NCBI GenBank assembly: GCA_021323535.1
Contig: JAJONO010000045.1
Span: 1-38,472 of the forward strand
Length of the DNA stretch: 38,472 bases
Source of the DNA: Bacteroidota bacterium
Lineage (GTDB): Bacteria > Bacteroidota > Bacteroidia > B-17B0 > Aurantibacillaceae
Direction: 5' to 3'
The number at the start of each line of letters is the position of its first letter. Position 1 is the stretch's first letter. Below, piece after piece: positions 14,539 through 25,113 of the stretch. A program made the position numbers and the translations under genes. The notes under the pieces are model-generated. The model made no database searches and was not told where the DNA came from. It saw only the letters and a program-made list of their open reading frames with translations.

Positions 14539-17500
14539 TTAATACTGCAATACAATAAATCCGTTAAGTGCTTTCTGATCTCCACTCTTGAACTCAAGAA
14601 TGTAATAATACGTTCCGGCCGGCAATTTCTGGTTGCCAAGCGTTCCTGTTACATTCGGATAACCTTCCCAGGTGTTATCGTAGTTATCTTTTCTATACAC
14701 TTTATTGCCCCAGCGGTTGTAAATCGTGAGTGTGTTTTCAACTGAAGAAAGTCCTTTGATCACAAAGAAATCATTCCTGCCATCACCGTCTGGTGAGAAA
14801 CCCTGAGGGATGAAGAGTGTGCTGTTAGGAATTGAAAGTACTGTAGGAACGTTATCAACAGCCTCGTTCCATACACCGTTGTTATTAGTGTCAGGATTTG
14901 TTCCCGCGTTAGAAGTATCGCTGACAATAATACTTGTAGTGTTCATGGCAGAACCAAAGGCGCTGTTCTTAACAACAGTAATGGTATCAGGATCTACATT
15001 GATCGTAAAGATGATGGTGTTCACCTGACCAGGAGCCAGCCAGCTCTGCGATGGAACAAGTAAATTAATATCACTGTTTCCATTAAAGTTTGAGTTGGCG
15101 GTTAAGCTTCCGGTTGTGAACGGACCAGATTTGATAGAATACGATGCAGGTTGTTTAATAGTGTTGTTAAACAAGCTGTCTTTCACAACAACATTTTTCA
15201 ATGTATCATTACCTAAGTTGTGAATAGTAATGGTGTAAGTGATATCCCACGTGTTGTTGTCGAGTTTTTCTCCAAGCGCTGCTGTTTTTGTTAACCCAAA
15301 GAATAAGTTCGGACTTAAATTCAACGGCGTTGGAATATTATTATCGGTAGGATTTCCGTTCGCGTCTGGATCAGGATTGTATCCTGTATTCGACGAATCA
15401 GCAAACACAACACCAATTGTTGGAGATGAGAATCCGATCACGGTATTGTAGAACGGACCAAAATTACCATTGTGTGTAATATTCACTCTGAACTGTATCG
15501 TGTCTGTTTTTCCCGCAGCAAGAGCGCTCGTTGTATTCGTCATCATTGTTTGAACAGAACCGTCGAATGCAGAGTTAATGGTAATGCTGCTGTTAAGGCT
15601 TATTACAACCGGAGCCGATACAACACTGAATACAGTCGGAGCAGGGAACGTTGTTGCCAGATTTTCTACAAGCGCGATATTATCCAACTGTTGTGTGCCA
15701 GTATTTTTCACGATCACGAAATAATCTACATCGTAAGTTCCGTCAGGTTTCACGGTTGGAGTGCTTACTGCTTTAGCTAGGCCAAATACTGAGTTGGTGA
15801 TACATGAAGTCGGTGTCAGGAACAAGGTGGTATCTTTTGTACAGCCATTCGCCGCAAAGAATCTCACTGTGTAAGGAGTAATTATCAGAGGGTTTGGGAG
15901 CGTGCTGATGAGCATGCCAGTGGCCCCTGGAATAAGAACTGCTGTGGCATAAGTGGCTGTTCCGGTATATGAACTTCCTGCAACAAGATCGTATTTATCC
16001 GTGATACCATTATGTCCATTGGCAAAAATCATCCCGTTATTATTTGCCATTGTTCCTGAACATGTGGCAGGAATAATAGTCGCGGTAATAGGAACATTAG
16101 TGTCTGATATAACGGTTACCACTGTGCTTGCAGGGCAACTGCTTGAAAGATCAACTACGGTCACGGTATATGTCCCGGCCATTGAAACTGTTGAAGTTTG
16201 CGCTGCGCTGGTAAAGCTGCCAGGGCCACTCCATGAGTATCCTGCATTTGTTGCTGAAGTAGCCGCGGTTAATGTGGCACTAAAATTAGAACAGGTTATA
16301 GTTCCGGTGGCCGTTGCAGTAACAGTTGGAATAGAAGTGTCGGTAAGGACAGCTACAGTACTTGAGGCCGAGCAACCGCTTGTAATTTCTGTTACCGTTA
16401 AGGTGTAATCACCCGGCACAGCTATTCCGGTTGGACTTCCGGCAGTGTTGGTATATCCGCCCGGACCGTTCCACAGGTAATTCACTGTAGTTGGAGTTGA
16501 GCTTCCAAGGAGAGAAACAGAAGGAGAGCTGCAGGTAATTGATCCGCTGACTCCTGTGGACACATTCGGTAATGGATTTACAACAAGCGTAAGAGTTACT
16601 ATTCCCGAACCGCAGATCCCATTCGATCCTGTTAACGTATAAACCGTTGTTGTAGTTGGATTCACTACGGCAACAGAAGTTGTAATTGATCCAGGCATCC
16701 ACGTATAACTTGAAGCGCCGCTTGCTGTAAGTGTTGCAGAGCTTCCCACACAAATTGCCGTTGGAGAAGAAGAAGCTGTTACGGTTGGACTAGGAAGAAC
16801 AACCATGGTTATGGTCTGCGTATTTGAACAGCCTGTTGGGTCTGCTCCGGTAACGGTGTATGTCGACGTCACAGTTGGATTAACTGCGATAGCACTTGCT
16901 GTTATTGATCCAGGCATCCAGGTATAACTGGAAGCTCCGCTGGCAGATAATGTTCCTGCGCTTCCCAAACAAATGCTTGTTGGAGTTGCAACCGGTACAA
17001 CGGTAGGATTAGGATTTACAATGACAGATATAGTAGCTTGTCCGTTACAACCATTCGTATTGGTTCCAATAACTGAATAAGTTGTGGTAACGATTGGTGA
17101 ATGAACAACAGACGAGCCGGTTGATCCAACAGGTATCCATGTGTATGTTGAAGCGCCGGCTGCCGTTAATGTTACAGTTGATCCGGCACACATTACTGTA
17201 GGAGATGCTGTGGCTGTAAGTGTAGGCAATGCATTCACTACAACAGTTACGACAGTGTTGCCGCTACAGGTTCCGTTTAATCCGTTAACTGTATAGTTAG
17301 TTGTGGTTGTTGGAGTAACCACCACGTTGCTTCCTGTTAACGCACCAGGGCTCCAGGTGTAATTTGTTGCTCCGTTTGCTGTTAATGTTGCCGAACCGCC
17401 AAGACAAATAGCTGTCGGATTTGCAATAGCCGTTACAGTAGGGGTAGTATTTACAGTTAATGTAAAGAGAGCTGTGTTTGTACAACCTGCGGCGCTTATC

Positions 17501-20500
17501 GCGTAAACTGTATACGTTGTGGTTACGGTTGGGTTATCAGTTATTGTAGGAGTAACCGCAGCTACAGGCATCCAGGTATAACTGGCCGCACCACTGGCTG
17601 TTAAAGTGGCTGTTTGACCACTACATAATACAGTTGGGTTTGAAACAACAGTTACTGTAGGAGTTGGATTTACACTAATGGTAATTGCCGCGGTTGATGA
17701 ACATATCCCATTCACCCCCATTACAGTATATTGTGTTGTAACGGTTGGTGTAACAAAAATAGAAGCGCTTGTCATGCCACCAGGATTCCAGGTGTAAGAA
17801 GTTGCTCCATTCGCCGTTATACTTGTTGATCCGCCCGAACAGAACATAGTACTTGATGCAACTACAGAAAGCGTTGGAGTAGGCGTCACATTCAAAGTGT
17901 ACGATGCTGTGCTCGTACATCCTGCAGCACTTGCTCCAATCAATGTATAAACAGTTGTTGCAGTTGGTGTAACTATGGATGTTGAACCTGTTGCTGATCC
18001 CGGCATCCAGGTGTAGTTGGTTGCGCCTGTTCCTGTGAGGGTTGCAGATGTACTACTACAGATATTAGTTGCTGTACTTGTTATGGTTAACGAAGGGAGC
18101 GGATTCACTGTTACCATTACAGTTGTATTATTTGTACAGCCCAGTGAATTGGTTCCAACAACCGTGTAAGTTGTAGTTATGGTTGGAGTCACTGGTACAT
18201 TACTTCCTGTTAACGCGCCCGGGTTCCAGGTATAAGATGCGGCGCCATTGGCGGTCAATGAAGTTGTGGCGCCATTACATATTGTTGGTGAGGTTGCGCT
18301 GGCTGTTAATGTAGGAAGAGGATTTACAACAACACTAACGGTTGTCGTAGTGTTGCAAATTCCATTTACACCAATAACAGTGTAAGTTGTGGTAATAGTT
18401 GGAGTTACTACAACATTGCTTCCTGTTGATGGTCCCGGGGTCCAGGTATAGTTGGTTGCACCAGTTGCTGTTAACGTTGAAGATGCGCCGATACAAATGG
18501 CAGTCGGACTAGATAAAGCAGTTACCGTAGGAACAGGTGTTACACTTAAGTTGAAAGTGGCTGTATTCGTACAACCCGCAACGCTTGTTCCGGTAAGTGT
18601 ATAAAGTGTTGTTGCTGTTGGAGTCACCGCAACTGTTGAGCCAATGCCTGCTCCCGGCATCCACGTATACGTTGAAGCGCCGTTTCCTGTCAGCGTAGCA
18701 GAACTTCCCGCGCAGATATTGGTAGCTGTACTTGTAATAGTTAGGGTAGGAATAGGATTAACAGTTACAATTACGGTTTGCGTATTCGTACATCCTAATG
18801 AACTTGTTCCTGTTGCAGTGTAAGTTGTGGTTATTGTAGGCGATACAACCGGGTTACTTCCTGTGAGAGTTCCAGGCATCCATGTATACGTTGCTGCGCC
18901 GCTTCCGGTTAAGGTGCTCGACATGCCCGCGCATATTGTTGGCTGCGTAGCTGTTGTTGTTAATGTAGGTAAAGGATTTACAACTACTGCTACAGTTTGC
19001 GTGCTGTTACAGATTCCTGTTGCCCCTGATATTGTATAGGTTGTATTCGTTACAGGAGAAACTACTGTGCTGCTTCCTGTCATCGCACCTGGATTCCAGG
19101 TATAATTGCTTGCGCCGCTTGCCGTGAGAGTCGCCGAATTACCAATACAAATCGCTGTTGGATTTGACATGGCTGTAATCGTTGGAACAGGCGTTACACT
19201 AACTGTAATGGTTGCAGTGTTAACGCATCCCGCCCCACTCGTTCCGAATAAAGTATAAGTTGTAGTAACGGTTGGCGTTACTGAGATTGGTGATCCTGGT
19301 ATTCCACCCGGATTCCAGAAATAAGAAACACCACCGGCTCCTGTTAATGTTGTTGAACTGCCGGAACAGATATTTGTCGCGGTGGCAGAAACTGTTAATG
19401 TTGGTAATGGATTTACTACCACTGCAACAGTTTCGGTATTTACACAACCTGCCGTGTTTGTTCCGGTAACAGTATAAGTTGTATTCACAGTAGGAGAAAC
19501 CACAATTGTACTTCCGGTTGATGGTCCCGGATTCCAGGTGAATGTAGAAGCGCCACTGGCAGTGAGACTCGCGCTTTGTCCAATACATATTGTTGGAGAA
19601 GAAGCGTTGGCTGTTACAGTTGGTAACGGATTTACAATAAGATTTACTGTTTGCGTTGTACTACAGATACCAGACATTCCTGTTACAGTGTATTGCGTAG
19701 TTGTTGTAGGAGAAACTACAGTAATACTTCCTGTCATTGATCCCGGCATCCATGTATAAGATGTGGCCCCGGTTGCAGTTAATGTTGAAGAGTTGCCGAC
19801 ACAGATCGCGGTTGGGCCCGCAGTTGCATTTACTGTTGGAAGCGGTGTTACCATAAGATTCACCGTTGTTGTATTCGTACAACCCAATGCTGTACTTCCG
19901 GTAACTGTATAAATTGTTGTAGCGGTAGGAGAAACCACCGTGCTGCTTCCGGTCATCGCGCCTGGCATCCATGTATATGTTGCAGCGCCATTAGCCGTCA
20001 GTGTAGATGAACTTCCAACGCAAATATTTGTTGGAGAAGATGAAGCCGTAACTGTTGGATTCGGATTCACAATAAGATCTACCGTCTGCGTACTTGAACA
20101 TGCGCCGGTCATTCCGGTGACGGTATATTGCGTTGTAATTGTCGGAGATACTATCGCACTACTTCCTGTCATTGCACCAGGCATCCATGTATAATTCGTA
20201 GCGCCCAGGGCTGTTAATGTTGAAGATGATCCCATACACACCACGGTTGGTGTTGCAGCGAGTGTAAGAATCGGAACAGAGTTCACCGTTACTGTGATGG
20301 CTGCGGTATTTGTACAACCTGCTGTGGATGTTCCTGTAGCGATATAAGTAGTAGTCACTACCGGAGAAACAACGATGTTGCTTCCTGTCATTGCACCGGG
20401 CATCCAGGTATACGTTGAAGCTCCTGTTGCTGTTAAAGTAACGTTACCCGCAACACAGATGGCAGTTGGACTCGCAACCGGTGTTACTGTTGGAAGCGGA

Positions 20501-23500
20501 TTCACTATTAACGCCACAGTTGCAGGCGACGAACAACTTCCGTTATTTCCAGTGACAGTATACGTTGTTGTAATGGTGGGAGAAACGATTGCGCTTGTTC
20601 CTGTCATCGCACCCGGCATCCAGGTGTATGTGGATGCTCCTGATACTGTAAGCGTAGCAGAACCTCCGATACAAATGGCTGTCGGGTTACTTGCTGCAAT
20701 AACTGTTGGAACAGGTACCACGTTTAATATGACTGTGTTCGAACCGCTACAGCCTAATGTGCTTCCGGTTACAGTGTATGTTGTAGTTGTTGTAGGAGAA
20801 ACAATCGCACTACTTCCTGTCATTGATCCCGGCAACCACGTATAGGTAGCGGCTCCTGTAGCAGTTAATGTAGCGCTGTTTCCAACACAAATAGAAGGCG
20901 AAGATGAACTCGCGTTAACAGTCGGATTAGGATTCACCAATAAACTAACGGTTTGCGTTTTGGTACATCCTGTAGCATTAATCCCGGTAACAGAATAAAT
21001 GGTTGTTGCTATGGGGTTTACTACCGTACTGCTTCCTGTCATAGCGCCCGGCATCCAGGTATAAGATGTAGCCCCCGTTGCGGTGAGCGTTGAACTGTTA
21101 CCGGGACAAATAGCGGTAGGATTCGGAGTAGCCGTAATAGTTGGTCCGTTATCTACAGTGAGCATTATGGTTGTACTTCCTGTACATGCACCCGATGATC
21201 CGGTAACTGTATACGTTGTTGTTATAGTCGGAGAAACGGTAACATTCACACCTGTGAGCGATCCCGGCATCCATGTATAAGTTGTGGCTCCTGATCCGGT
21301 TAGTGTTGCTGAACTTCCTGTACAAATAATGTTTGTTGAACTTGAAGCGCCTACTGTTGGAATCGGCACCACGTTAACAGTGAAGTTAGCTGTATTGGTA
21401 CAGCTTCCATTGCTTCCTGTTACTGTGTAAATTTGCGTACTTGCAGGCGTTACGGTAACATTGGCGCCGGTAAGCGATCCCGGCATCCAGGTGTAGCCTG
21501 AAGAAGCCCCCGTTGCTGTCATTGTTGCATTGCTTCCAATACAAACTGTTGAAGTTCCTGTGATGTTGACGGTTGGATTCGGATTCACCAATAAACTAAC
21601 GGTCTGCGTTTTGGTGCACCCTGTCGCGTTAATTCCTGTTATTGTATAAACCTGTGTAGCCGCAGGAGAAACCGTTACTGCACTTGTGGTCATTGCCCCC
21701 GGCATCCACGTATAAGATACGGCGCCTGTTGCTGTAATGGTTGAACTTCCTCCCGGACAAATAGCGGTCGGACTTGGAGTTGCAGTAATGGTTGGTCCGT
21801 TGTTCACGGTGATCATGATGGTTGTACTTGCGGTACAAATTCCAGATGCTCCTGTTACTGTATATGTTGTGGTTATAGTTGGAGAAACAGTAACATTCAT
21901 TCCTGTGAGAGAACCAGGCATCCAGGTATAGGTTGTTGCCCCTGACCCTGTAAGTGTTGCCGAACTTCCTGTACAGATAATATTAGTTGAACTTGATGCG
22001 CCCACAGTTGGAATCGGAACTACATTCACAGTAAAGTTAGCTGTGCTGGTACATGTTGTGTTGCTTCCTGTTATGGTATAAATTTGTGTGCTGACCGGCG
22101 TCACTGTTACGTTGGCGCCTGTGAGAGAGCCCGGCATCCAGGTATAGGTTGTTGCACCGTTTGCAGTCATTGTAGCGCTGCTTCCAACACAAACCGTTGA
22201 GGTTCCGGTGATATTAACTGTCGGATTAGGATTCACCAATAAACTAACGGTCTGCGTACTGACACATCCTGTAACGTTTACTCCTGTCACTGTATAAATC
22301 TGGGTACTTGCAGGAGAAACAGTAACAGCGCTGGTAGTCATTGCACCCGGCATCCACGTGTAAGATAAAGCGCCGGTTGCGGTAATAGTTGAACTGTTAC
22401 CCTGGCAAACCGCTGTTGGATTTGGAGTGGCAGTGATTGTTGGTCCGTTATACACAGTTATCATCGTAGTAGCAGAACTACTACAGGCCGCCGAAGTTCC
22501 TGTTAAAGTATACGTTGTTGTTATGGTTGGAGAAACAGTAACGTTCGCCCCGGTGAGAGATCCTGGCATCCACGTATAAGTTGTGGCGCCTGATCCTGTC
22601 AGAGTTAACGAGCTGCCTGAACATATGGCGTTGGTAGAAGAAGACGCACTCACTGTAGGAATAGGAACAACTGTAACAAGTTTTGTTGCTGAGTTTGTAC
22701 ACGTTCCATTACTTCCTACAATGGTGTAGGTTGTTGAAGTTGTTGGTGAAACAGCCGCTACAGATCCGGTAAGAGCTCCGGGATTCCACGTATAAGTAGA
22801 TGCTCCGGCCGCGGTTAATGATGCCACACTTCCAATACATATAGATGATGTGACCGGTGTGATGGTAATGTTAGGGACCGGGCTGACGACTAAAGAAACT
22901 GTTGAGGTTTTTGGACATCCTATCACGTCAACTCCTGTTACAGAGTAAGTGGTTGTGATGCCTGGCGATACTGCTACCGAGCTGGAGATGGTTCCTCCGG
23001 GATTCCACGTATAGGATACGGCGCCGGAAGCAGAAAGCGTTGAACTTCCCCCTGGACAAATTGAAGTAGGCGAGGCGACGGGGTTAAGGGTTGGACCCGA
23101 ACTCACCGACACTGTGACCTGCGCGGAGTTGGTACAACTTCCGTTTGCTGCTATAAGCGTGTAGTTGGTTGTTATTGTTGGTGTCACGGCTACGAAGTTT
23201 CCTATCAAAGGACCGGGGAACCAGCTATAACTTGTGGCGCCGACGGCCGATCCGAAGAGGTTGGATGTTGCGCCCGAACAGATGTAGGAGGGTGTGGCTA
23301 CCGTAACCATGTTGGTAGGCGTTGGCACTACTCCTATGTTTATAGATGCTGTTGCGTTACACGCGGCCCCAGTGGAGCCTGTAACAGTATAGGTTGTGTT
23401 TGTTGTTGGCGTTACTACAATTACAGAACCCGTTGCTCCCGTGCTCCAGGTGTAATTGGTCGCACCACTGGCTGTAAGTGTGGATGGTCCCCCCGAACAA

Positions 23501-24948
23501 ACACTCGAAGAGCTTGATGAAATGTTAACTGTAGGACTGGGATTGACTGTGATCTGCCGCGTAAAGGTTCCTATACAGGTTCCTGCTGTTGCGGTTAACG
23601 TATAAATAGTGGTAGCTGTCGGCGTTACAACGAGTGAAGCACTATTAGATCCTCCTGGCATCCATGTAAAATTCGTGGCCCCTGTTGCGACCAGCGTAGC
23701 TGTATTGTTGGTACAAACCGTTGCAGAAGGCACAGGTGTTATAGTAACCGGAGGTGTAAACTGTAAATTGATAACACGGAAAATCGGATTACAGATACCA
23801 ACCGGTGTCATTTGTAAAGTATAGTTACCCGCAACGGCCGTGCTGATTGTTTGATTTGTATTGGATGTTACGCCACTTCCGGCGGGACCGTTCCAGAGAT
23901 AAGGATTCAAACCACCGGGAGCAGTTAATGTCGCTGTTGTTCCGCAAGGGGCCGTGGCATTAATGGAGGTAGTCGGCATGGAGACAAGCGTAGTACTGTT
24001 AACGGTAAGGTTCATTGGCCCGCAATTGGAATCGAAATAAGCGTACATGTAATGCGCGGTAGGACTACAATCGGCCACCATAACCTCTACGGTGATACAG
24101 GTTCCGATATAGGATGTAAGATCAATGGAATATTTTTGCCAGCCATTTGAGCGCCACACACAGGCACCGCTTCCGCAGTTGATACCAGTGTTGATCCAGG
24201 TAGTAGGAAAGTTACCGGGACAGGATACACTGTTGGTCGCTGGAGGATTAAACGTAAATTGGGGACAACTTTGTAAGTTACCGATGCAATCCCTGAGCTT
24301 TACAAACATATAAGGTTGCTGGCAACAGGTATGTATTCCGTTTTCTACAGCGTAATAAGCAATTTCATAAAGGTAGTTGGCGTTGGTAACGGCGAAGGTC
24401 TGCGTAAGTTTGATAACCTTACCTGTAGGCGAAGCGTTATTAAGTTTAGCAACGAAAGAGCCGCCCAGAGGAGAATTAGGAATAACAGCGCCGGTTATAA
24501 CATCTACAAAAGGGGTTCCCATAATAGAAAGAAGGGCTCCGGGAGCAAGAGGTGTAGTTGCACTTGGATAGGCGCAGGAATTGGTATTCTGGCCAATGGT
24601 TGCTGTCCATCCAGTGAAGTTACCCATTTCAAAACCTTCGTTGATACAAGGAGCTACAATAGATGAGGCCTGAGGAGGAACAGTCTGCGCCCAGTGTTTT
24701 TCATTTGCGCCAGGATAATATTTATCCATGATGTACTGCCTTTTGGCATTATAAAGCGCACCTTGATATTCATCGCCATACATGCCTTCTTCGGCAGCGC
24801 TGCGACTCCAGGCTTGTTCGTCAAAACCTCTTAAAGAATCAGGAGATATAAGTGATTTAAAAAAAGATCTTCCAAAAGACTGGGAAAAAACAGGATTTGA
24901 AAAGCATAACCCTAAAAAGCAAAAAAATGGTAAAATTTTATGCCTCAT
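14539..24948 (-). CDS. Giant T9SS type B repeat adhesin (3,469 residues)
   Basis: A secreted surface protein. A signal peptide (residues 1-23, ending VFSQ) is followed by a globular N-terminal region (about 24-320) with several cysteines and an EGFEMGNFTGW / SNGWQKYSIDLTSYIG carbohydrate-binding-like layout, one atypical Ig-like unit, 33 canonical Ig/PKD-like units (400-2791), two divergent units (to about 2955), two DUF11-like domains (about 3055-3375) and a C-terminal type B T9SS signal (CHU_C, 3378-3469: FIPQGFSPDGDGRNDFF, IYNRWG). It is the first gene of an operon with a SprF-like carrier and a PorE-like protein. By analogy with SprB it may serve adhesion or gliding, but a function in this organism is inferred only. 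Reading frame is intact over 10.4 kb. Confidence 0.92.
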   Translation of the reverse strand: MRHKILPFFCFLGLCFSNPVFSQSFGRSFFKSLISPDSLRGFDEQAWSRSAAEEGMYGDEYQGALYNAKRQYIMDKYYPGANEKHWAQTVPPQASSIVAPCINEGFEMGNFTGWTATIGQNTNSCAYPSATTPLAPGALLSIMGTPFVDVITGAVIPNSPLGGSFVAKLNNASPTGKVIKLTQTFAVTNANYLYEIAYYAVENGIHTCCQQPYMFVKLRDCIGNLQSCPQFTFNPPATNSVSCPGNFPTTWINTGINCGSGACVWRSNGWQKYSIDLTSYIGTCITVEVMVADCSPTAHYMYAYFDSNCGPMNLTVNSTTLVSMPTTSINATAPCGTTATLTAPGGLNPYLWNGPAGSGVTSNTNQTISTAVAGNYTLQMTPVGICNPIFRVINLQFTPPVTITPVPSATVCTNNTATLVATGATNFTWMPGGSNSASLVVTPTATTIYTLTATAGTCIGTFTRQITVNPSPTVNISSSSSSVCSGGPSTLTASGATNYTWSTGATGSVIVVTPTTNTTYTVTGSTGAACNATASINIGVVPTPTNMVTVATPSYICSGATSNLFGSAVGATSYSWFPGPLIGNFVAVTPTITTNYTLIAANGSCTNSAQVTVSVSSGPTLNPVASPTSICPGGSSTLSASGAVSYTWNPGGTISSSVAVSPGITTTYSVTGVDVIGCPKTSTVSLVVSPVPNITITPVTSSICIGSVASLTAAGASTYTWNPGALTGSVAAVSPTTSTTYTIVGSNGTCTNSATKLVTVVPIPTVSASSSTNAICSGSSLTLTGSGATTYTWMPGSLTGANVTVSPTITTTYTLTGTSAACSSSATTMITVYNGPTITATPNPTAVCQGNSSTITATGALSYTWMPGAMTTSAVTVSPASTQIYTVTGVNVTGCVSTQTVSLLVNPNPTVNITGTSTVCVGSSATMTANGATTYTWMPGSLTGANVTVTPVSTQIYTITGSNTTCTSTANFTVNVVPIPTVGASSSTNIICTGSSATLTGSGATTYTWMPGSLTGMNVTVSPTITTTYTVTGASGICTASTTIMITVNNGPTITATPSPTAICPGGSSTITATGAVSYTWMPGAMTTSAVTVSPAATQVYTITGINATGCTKTQTVSLLVNPNPTVNITGTSTVCIGSNATMTATGASSGYTWMPGSLTGANVTVTPASTQIYTVTGSNGSCTNTANFTVNVVPIPTVGASSSTNIICTGSSATLTGSGATTYTWMPGSLTGVNVTVSPTITTTYTVTGSSGACTGSTTIMLTVDNGPTITATPNPTAICPGNSSTLTATGATSYTWMPGAMTGSSTVVNPIATTIYSVTGINATGCTKTQTVSLLVNPNPTVNASSSSPSICVGNSATLTATGAATYTWLPGSMTGSSAIVSPTTTTTYTVTGSTLGCSGSNTVILNVVPVPTVIAASNPTAICIGGSATLTVSGASTYTWMPGAMTGTSAIVSPTITTTYTVTGNNGSCSSPATVALIVNPLPTVTPVASPTAICVAGNVTLTATGASTYTWMPGAMTGSNIVVSPVVTTTYIATGTSTAGCTNTAAITVTVNSVPILTLAATPTVVCMGSSSTLTALGATNYTWMPGAMTGSSAIVSPTITTQYTVTGMTGACSSTQTVDLIVNPNPTVTASSSPTNICVGSSSTLTANGAATYTWMPGAMTGSSTVVSPTATTIYTVTGSTALGCTNTTTVNLMVTPLPTVNATAGPTAICVGNSSTLTATGATSYTWMPGSMTGSITVVSPTTTTQYTVTGMSGICSTTQTVNLIVNPLPTVTANASSPTICIGQSASLTASGASTFTWNPGPSTGSTIVVSPTVNTTYTVTGTNTAGCVNTETVAVVVNPLPTLTVSATATNICSGSSTTLTGAGGVSYFWNPGGIPGSPISVTPTVTTTYTLFGTSGAGCVNTATITVSVTPVPTITAMSNPTAICIGNSATLTASGASNYTWNPGAMTGSSTVVSPVTNTTYTISGATGICNSTQTVAVVVNPLPTLTTTATQPTICAGMSSTLTGSGAATYTWMPGTLTGSNPVVSPTITTTYTATGTSSLGCTNTQTVIVTVNPIPTLTITSTATNICAGSSATLTGNGASTYTWMPGAGIGSTVAVTPTATTLYTLTGTSVAGCTNTATFNLSVTPVPTVTALSSPTAICIGASSTLTATGATNYTWTPGPSTGSNVVVTPTITTTYTVIGVNGICNTTTTVSVVVNPLPTLTASATSPTICNGATTSLTANGAASYTWNPGALTGSNVPVTPTITTTYTVVGTNSLGCTNNTTVMVTVNPLPSLTITSTATNICSSTSATLTGTGATNYTWMPGSATGSTSIVTPTATTVYTLIGASAAGCTSTASYTLNVTPTPTLSVVASSTMFCSGGSTSITANGATSYTWNPGGMTSASIFVTPTVTTQYTVMGVNGICSSTAAITISVNPTPTVTVVSNPTVLCSGQTATLTASGAASYTWMPVAAVTPTITDNPTVTTTYTVYAISAAGCTNTALFTLTVNTTPTVTAIANPTAICLGGSATLTANGATNYTWSPGALTGSNVVVTPTTTTNYTVNGLNGTCSGNTVVTVVVNALPTLTATASPTVMCAGSTVTLTAAGASTYTWIPVGSTGSSVVHSPIVTTTYSVIGTNTNGCNGQATISVIVNPNPTVVPVATPTSICLGSAGTLSASGASSYTWMPGSITASAIAVNPTVTSTYTVTGADPTGCSNTQTITMVVLPSPTVTASSSPTAICVGSSATLTASGASSYTWMPGSITTSVAVVNPTTTTVYTLTGSNGICGSGIVTLTLVVNPLPNVSTGVSGSITCSSPSVSLLGSSTPTTVNYLWNGPGGYTNTAGSPTGIAVPGDYTLTVTEITSGCSASSTVAVLTDTSIPTVTATATGTITCSNFSATLTAATSATNAGYSWSGPGSFTSAAQTSTVSMAGTYTVTVVDLSSSCPASTVVTVISDTNVPITATIIPATCSGTMANNNGMIFANGHNGITDKYDLVAGSSYTGTATYATAVLIPGATGMLISTLPNPLIITPYTVRFFAANGCTKDTTLFLTPTSCITNSVFGLAKAVSTPTVKPDGTYDVDYFVIVKNTGTQQLDNIALVENLATTFPAPTVFSVVSAPVVISLNSSITINSAFDGSVQTMMTNTTSALAAGKTDTIQFRVNITHNGNFGPFYNTVIGFSSPTIGVVFADSSNTGYNPDPDANGNPTDNNIPTPLNLSPNLFFGLTKTAALGEKLDNNTWDITYTITIHNLGNDTLKNVVVKDSLFNNTIKQPASYSIKSGPFTTGSLTANSNFNGNSDINLLVPSQSWLAPGQVNTIIFTINVDPDTITVVKNSAFGSAMNTTSIIVSDTSNAGTNPDTNNNGVWNEAVDNVPTVLSIPNSTLFIPQGFSPDGDGRNDFFVIKGLSSVENTLTIYNRWGNKVYRKDNYDNTWEGYPNVTGTLGNQKLPAGTYYYILEFKSGDQKALNGFIVLQY
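14542..14817 (-). other. T9SS type B C-terminal secretion domain (CHU_C)
   Basis: Residues 3378-3469 of the giant adhesin. The hallmark IPQGFSPDGDGRNDFF opens the domain, followed by TIYNRWGNKVY, NTWEG and LPAGTYYYILEF, ending NGFIVLQY. This domain type (TIGR04131/PF13585) targets proteins for T9SS export and usually works with a PorP/SprF partner, which is the next gene. Confidence 0.92.
16576..23751 (-). repeat. 33-unit tandem Ig-like repeat array in the adhesin
   Basis: By hand segmentation, 33 consecutive units of 70-75 residues (mean 72.5, about 217 bp) cover residues 400-2791. The core pattern is P-x-P-T-(V/L)-x6-12-(I/V)C-x-G-S-x-(T)LTA-x-GA-x-x-YTW-x-PG-x10-VSPT-x3-TYTVTG-x-x-x-x-C-x8-V-x-V-N. 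Each unit has two conserved Cys, which probably form a disulfide, and one Trp in YTW. Units 6-14 (about 20715-22670) and units 20-28 (about 17665-19630) each repeat as triplets with a period near 650 bp. Many antisense frames stay open across the array; they are shadows. Confidence 0.9.
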
Positions 24949-25113
24949 AACAAAAATTATAATATGCTAACTTATTAAAATTTTTTGAACAATTGTCGCA
25001 GAATAATGCTCTCGGGGCGCAACTTTCTGATTATTAAAACCTTAATAATGCGCTATTTAGGGAATCAGGCGCAATAGCGAGTTAAAACGGTTTAAATGAA
25101 TTAACAAAAGGCA

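Noticed and set aside
16576-23751. Possible CRISPR array
   Set aside because: The period of about 217 bp is coding, in frame, and without spacer/repeat alternation.
14810-24666. Many plus-strand frames of 60-156 codons inside the adhesin gene
   Set aside because: They are antisense to the Thr/Ser/Val-rich repeats, recur with the repeat period, and come from the low stop frequency of that codon usage.
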